Source of the DNA: Bradyrhizobium diazoefficiens
GTDB lineage: Bacteria; Pseudomonadota; Alphaproteobacteria; Rhizobiales; Xanthobacteraceae
DNA: 64,000 nt
Direction: 5' to 3'
NCBI RefSeq assembly: GCF_018131015.1
Contig: NZ_JAFCJJ010000009.1
Coordinates: forward strand, 62,001-126,000
Shown here piece after piece: positions 61,661 to 64,000 of the stretch. The notes under the pieces are model-generated. The model worked only from the letters and a program-made list of their open reading frames with translations. It did no database searches and was not told the origin of the DNA. Position numbers and translations under genes: made by a program. The stretch's first letter is position 1. Every line of letters starts with the position of its first letter.

Positions 61661-63523
61661 ATGCTCTCCATCACCGACCTCTCGGTCCGCCTCGCCGGAC
61701 GCCTCCTGATCGACCAGAGTTCCGTGCAGATCACGCCGGCCTCGCGCGTCGGTCTGGTCGGGCGCAACGGCACCGGAAAATCGACCCTGTTCAAGGTGAT
61801 CCGCGGTGAGCTCACGGCCGAGCACGGCACTGTGACCCTGCCGCCGCGCTGGCGCGTCGGCAGCCTGGCGCAGGAAGCCCCGAACGGCCCCGAAAGCCTG
61901 ATCGAAATCGTGCTCCGTGCCGATCTCGAGCGCGACGCACTGCTCGCCGAAGCGGAGAGCGCCACCGATCCGCACCGCATCGCGGAAATCCAGACCCGCC
62001 TCGTCGACATCGACGCGCATTCGGCGCCGAGCCGGGCCGCGGCGATCCTCTCCGGTCTCGGCTTTTCCGCCGCCGATCAGCTCCGCCCCTGCGCCGAGTT
62101 TTCCGGCGGCTGGCGCATGCGCGTCGCGCTCGCCGCCACGCTGTTTGCGGCACCCGACCTGCTGCTGCTCGACGAGCCCACCAACTATCTCGACCTCGAG
62201 GGCACGCTGTGGCTCCAGGACCATCTCGCGCATTATCCGCGCACGGTGATCGTCATCAGCCACGACCGCGACCTGCTCGACAGCTCGGTCGATCAGATCC
62301 TGCACCTGGAGCGCGGCAGGCTCACGCTCTACAAGGGCACCTATTCCTCGTTCGAGGAGCAGCGCGCCGCGCGCGAACTGCTCGATGCCAAGCAGGTCAA
62401 GCGACAGGAGGCCGAACGCGCCCGCCTGCAGGCTTTCGTCGACCGCTTCAAGGCCAAGGCCTCCAAGGCCCGCCAGGCACAATCCCGCGTCAAGATGCTG
62501 GAGCGGCTGAAGCCGATCACGGCGCTGGTGACCGAGGACGTGCGCGAGATCACGTTCCCGGCGCCGGAGAAGATCCTGTCGCCGCCGATCATCGCCGTCG
62601 ACAATGCTTCCGTGGGCTACGATCCGGCTACCCCCGTGCTGAGCCGCGTGACGCTGCGCATCGACAATGACGACCGCATCGCGCTGCTGGGCGCCAATGG
62701 CAACGGCAAGTCGACACTTGTAAAACTGCTCGCGGGCCGCCTTGCTCCGTTCTCGGGCAGGGTGACGCGGGCCGACAAGCTGTCGATCGCCTATTTCGCG
62801 CAGCACCAGCTCGACGAGCTGAACGAGGACGCCTCCGCCTACGATCACGTCCGCAAGCTGATGGGCGATGCGCCGGAGGCCAGGGTGCGGGCGCGCGCCG
62901 GCGCGATCGGCTTTTCCGGCAAGGCCGCCGACACCAAGGCGGGAAAACTGTCGGGCGGCGAGAAGGCGCGGCTGCTTCTGGGGCTTGCCACCTTCTTCGG
63001 CCCCAACATGATCATCCTGGACGAGCCGACCAACCATCTGGACATCGACAGTCGCGCGGCACTCGCCGAAGCGATCAACGAATTTCCCGGCGCGGTGATC
63101 ATGGTCTCGCACGACCGCTACCTGATCGAGGCCTGCGCCGAGCGGCTGTGGATCGTCGCCGACCGCACCGTGACCAATTACGACGGCGATCTCGACGAGT
63201 ACCGCCGCCTGGTGCTGTCCTCGCGCAACGCCGAACCCGCCCCGCGCGAGCGCAGCGTTGCCGGCGAAAAGCCGCAGCGTCCCAAATCGGACAATCGCGG
63301 CTCGCTGAAGAAGCGCGTCGCGGAGGCCGAGGCCGAGATCGCCCGTGTCAGCGAGATCATCGCCAAGATCGATACCGCGCTGGCGTTGCCGGACATCTTC
63401 ACCCGCGATCCCAAGCAGGCCGCGCAACTGTCCAAGGCCCGCGCCAACGCCACCGACGCGCTCGCGCGCGCCGAGGAGAGCTGGCTCGAAGCGAGTGCGG
63501 AGCTGGAGGAAGCGGCCAGCTAG
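61661..63523 (+). CDS. ABC-F family ATPase
   Basis: A 620-aa soluble protein with two ABC domains and no membrane part. Domain 1: GLVGRNGTGKSTLFKVI (Walker A, about 31-47), ABC signature FSGGWRMRVALAATLF, Walker B LLLLDEPTNYLDLEG. A linker of about 80 charged residues (for example EAERARLQAFVDRFKAKASKARQAQSRVKML) leads to domain 2 with GANGNGKSTLVKLL, LSGGEKARLLLGL and ILDEPTNHLDIDS. ABC-F proteins act on the ribosome (Uup/EttA types). The C-terminal coiled-coil (RVAEAEAEIARVSEIIAKID) resembles Uup. Exact subtype undecided. Confidence 0.93.
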   Translation: MLSITDLSVRLAGRLLIDQSSVQITPASRVGLVGRNGTGKSTLFKVIRGELTAEHGTVTLPPRWRVGSLAQEAPNGPESLIEIVLRADLERDALLAEAESATDPHRIAEIQTRLVDIDAHSAPSRAAAILSGLGFSAADQLRPCAEFSGGWRMRVALAATLFAAPDLLLLDEPTNYLDLEGTLWLQDHLAHYPRTVIVISHDRDLLDSSVDQILHLERGRLTLYKGTYSSFEEQRAARELLDAKQVKRQEAERARLQAFVDRFKAKASKARQAQSRVKMLERLKPITALVTEDVREITFPAPEKILSPPIIAVDNASVGYDPATPVLSRVTLRIDNDDRIALLGANGNGKSTLVKLLAGRLAPFSGRVTRADKLSIAYFAQHQLDELNEDASAYDHVRKLMGDAPEARVRARAGAIGFSGKAADTKAGKLSGGEKARLLLGLATFFGPNMIILDEPTNHLDIDSRAALAEAINEFPGAVIMVSHDRYLIEACAERLWIVADRTVTNYDGDLDEYRRLVLSSRNAEPAPRERSVAGEKPQRPKSDNRGSLKKRVAEAEAEIARVSEIIAKIDTALALPDIFTRDPKQAAQLSKARANATDALARAEESWLEASAELEEAAS

Positions 63524-63525
63524 CT

Positions 63526-64000
63526 TCACTGCAGCGGCGCTTGCACCGCCGTCTCCCACCGCTTGGCGTAACCGCTCTTTTGCTCCTGCTCGGTCCATTT
63601 GAGCTGCGGACACCGGGCGATCGGACGGCACTCGCCCGCCAGACAGAGCGCCTTTCCCGTCACGTTGAGACGGCCGGTGCCTTGCACTTCGAGCCCCTGC
63701 CCCGGCGCACCCGTGAAGATCTGGCAGCTCAGGTCGGAGGCACATCGCAAGTGGAGGACCGGCTGTGGCGGCTCGCTGCTGCTGGTCTCGAAAAACACGA
63801 TCAGCCCGTCGCCGTTGATCTTGATCGGCCCCCTCTGGCACCTCTCCTTGATGATCTCCGGCGGCTCGTCCGGCGGGCCGAAATTGCCGAACCACAGTCC
63901 GGCAACGCCATCGGGCAACCGCGCCGCCGCAAGCCTCGTCCACATCACGGGTTCGACACCGGCCACGGCGGCGATGCGCTGGCCGTCTCCGTTGAAAGCG
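63526..64000 (-). CDS. Hypothetical protein, 5' end beyond the right edge
   Basis: The reading frame stays open to the window edge, with a GTG at 63966 and in-frame codons further out (AFNGDGQRIAAVAG...), so the gene very likely starts outside. The visible part has GLWFGNFGPPDEPPEIIKERCQRGPIKINGDGLIVFFE, four paired-looking cysteines (RCASDLSCQIF, LCLAGECRPIARCPQL) and ends AVQAPLQ. No family is recognised. The Cys content and no cytoplasmic motifs suggest an exported protein; a signal peptide may lie outside the window. Confidence 0.6.
   Translation of the reverse strand, partial: AFNGDGQRIAAVAGVEPVMWTRLAAARLPDGVAGLWFGNFGPPDEPPEIIKERCQRGPIKINGDGLIVFFETSSSEPPQPVLHLRCASDLSCQIFTGAPGQGLEVQGTGRLNVTGKALCLAGECRPIARCPQLKWTEQEQKSGYAKRWETAVQAPLQ

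Noticed and set aside
1..64000. tRNA, rRNA, CRISPR, prophage and insertion-sequence genes
   Set aside because: Both strands were read for cloverleaf-like segments, regular short repeats and transposase or integrase motifs; none could be supported.

Overview
The window reads as a chromosomal segment of a high-G+C alphaproteobacterium, most likely Bradyrhizobium or a close relative. The main evidence is a eukaryotic-type glutamine synthetase II gene with a GstI-like translational inhibitor gene divergent from it, a DnaA-like HdaA gene, interspersed palindromic repeats that I recall as common in Bradyrhizobium intergenic DNA, and many small secreted proteins of rhizobial type. No tRNA, rRNA, CRISPR array, insertion sequence or prophage gene was recognised.

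Left part (1-13.6 kb): two GrlR-like genes (one cut by the window edge), a Sel1-repeat protein and a ModA-like binding protein lead to glnII, which has a recognisable sigma-54 promoter and faces gstI. Next come a lysozyme-inhibitor-like protein, a tyrosine phosphatase with a short-chain dehydrogenase, a RelE/ParE-type toxin-antitoxin pair followed by a PD-(D/E)XK-type protein, a GNAT enzyme, a hotdog thioesterase, a BtuF-like protein with an unusual cluster of ATGAC half-sites in front of it, and the tryptophan-to-anthranilate genes kynB-kynA-kynU.

Middle (13.6-32 kb): a deacylase, a flavin-nucleotide-binding protein divergent from a MocR regulator, a run of small exported proteins, CreA, an L,D-transpeptidase, an exported glutathione peroxidase, a polysaccharide deacetylase and a TPR glycosyltransferase-like protein. 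Then comes a visibly less G+C-rich cassette (about 25.8-30.4 kb): a winged-helix TPR regulator divergent from an orphan Tat-exported solute-binding protein and an FAD oxidoreductase. A tandem-barrel outer-membrane protein follows.

Right part (32-64 kb): mostly core functions (maeB, aspS, selO, rnd, purM-purN, CDP-alcohol phosphatidyltransferase-hdaA, ppk-ppx, terC, ndk, an ABC-F ATPase) with two accessory blocks. One is an aromatic-compound module: an MFS transporter, an IclR regulator and an FAD monooxygenase, in which two identical-architecture palindromes (AATCTC-N7-GAGATT) lie in front of the two target genes. The other is a LysR-controlled cluster of two overlapping GNAT-fold genes, an isochorismatase-fold protein lacking its catalytic cysteine, and a small helical protein; this is the best candidate for an undescribed system.

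All calls come from reading the sequence by eye; no database search was run. Family assignments rest on recognised motifs and remembered families. Start codons were chosen from Shine-Dalgarno spacing, signal peptides and usual family N-termini.
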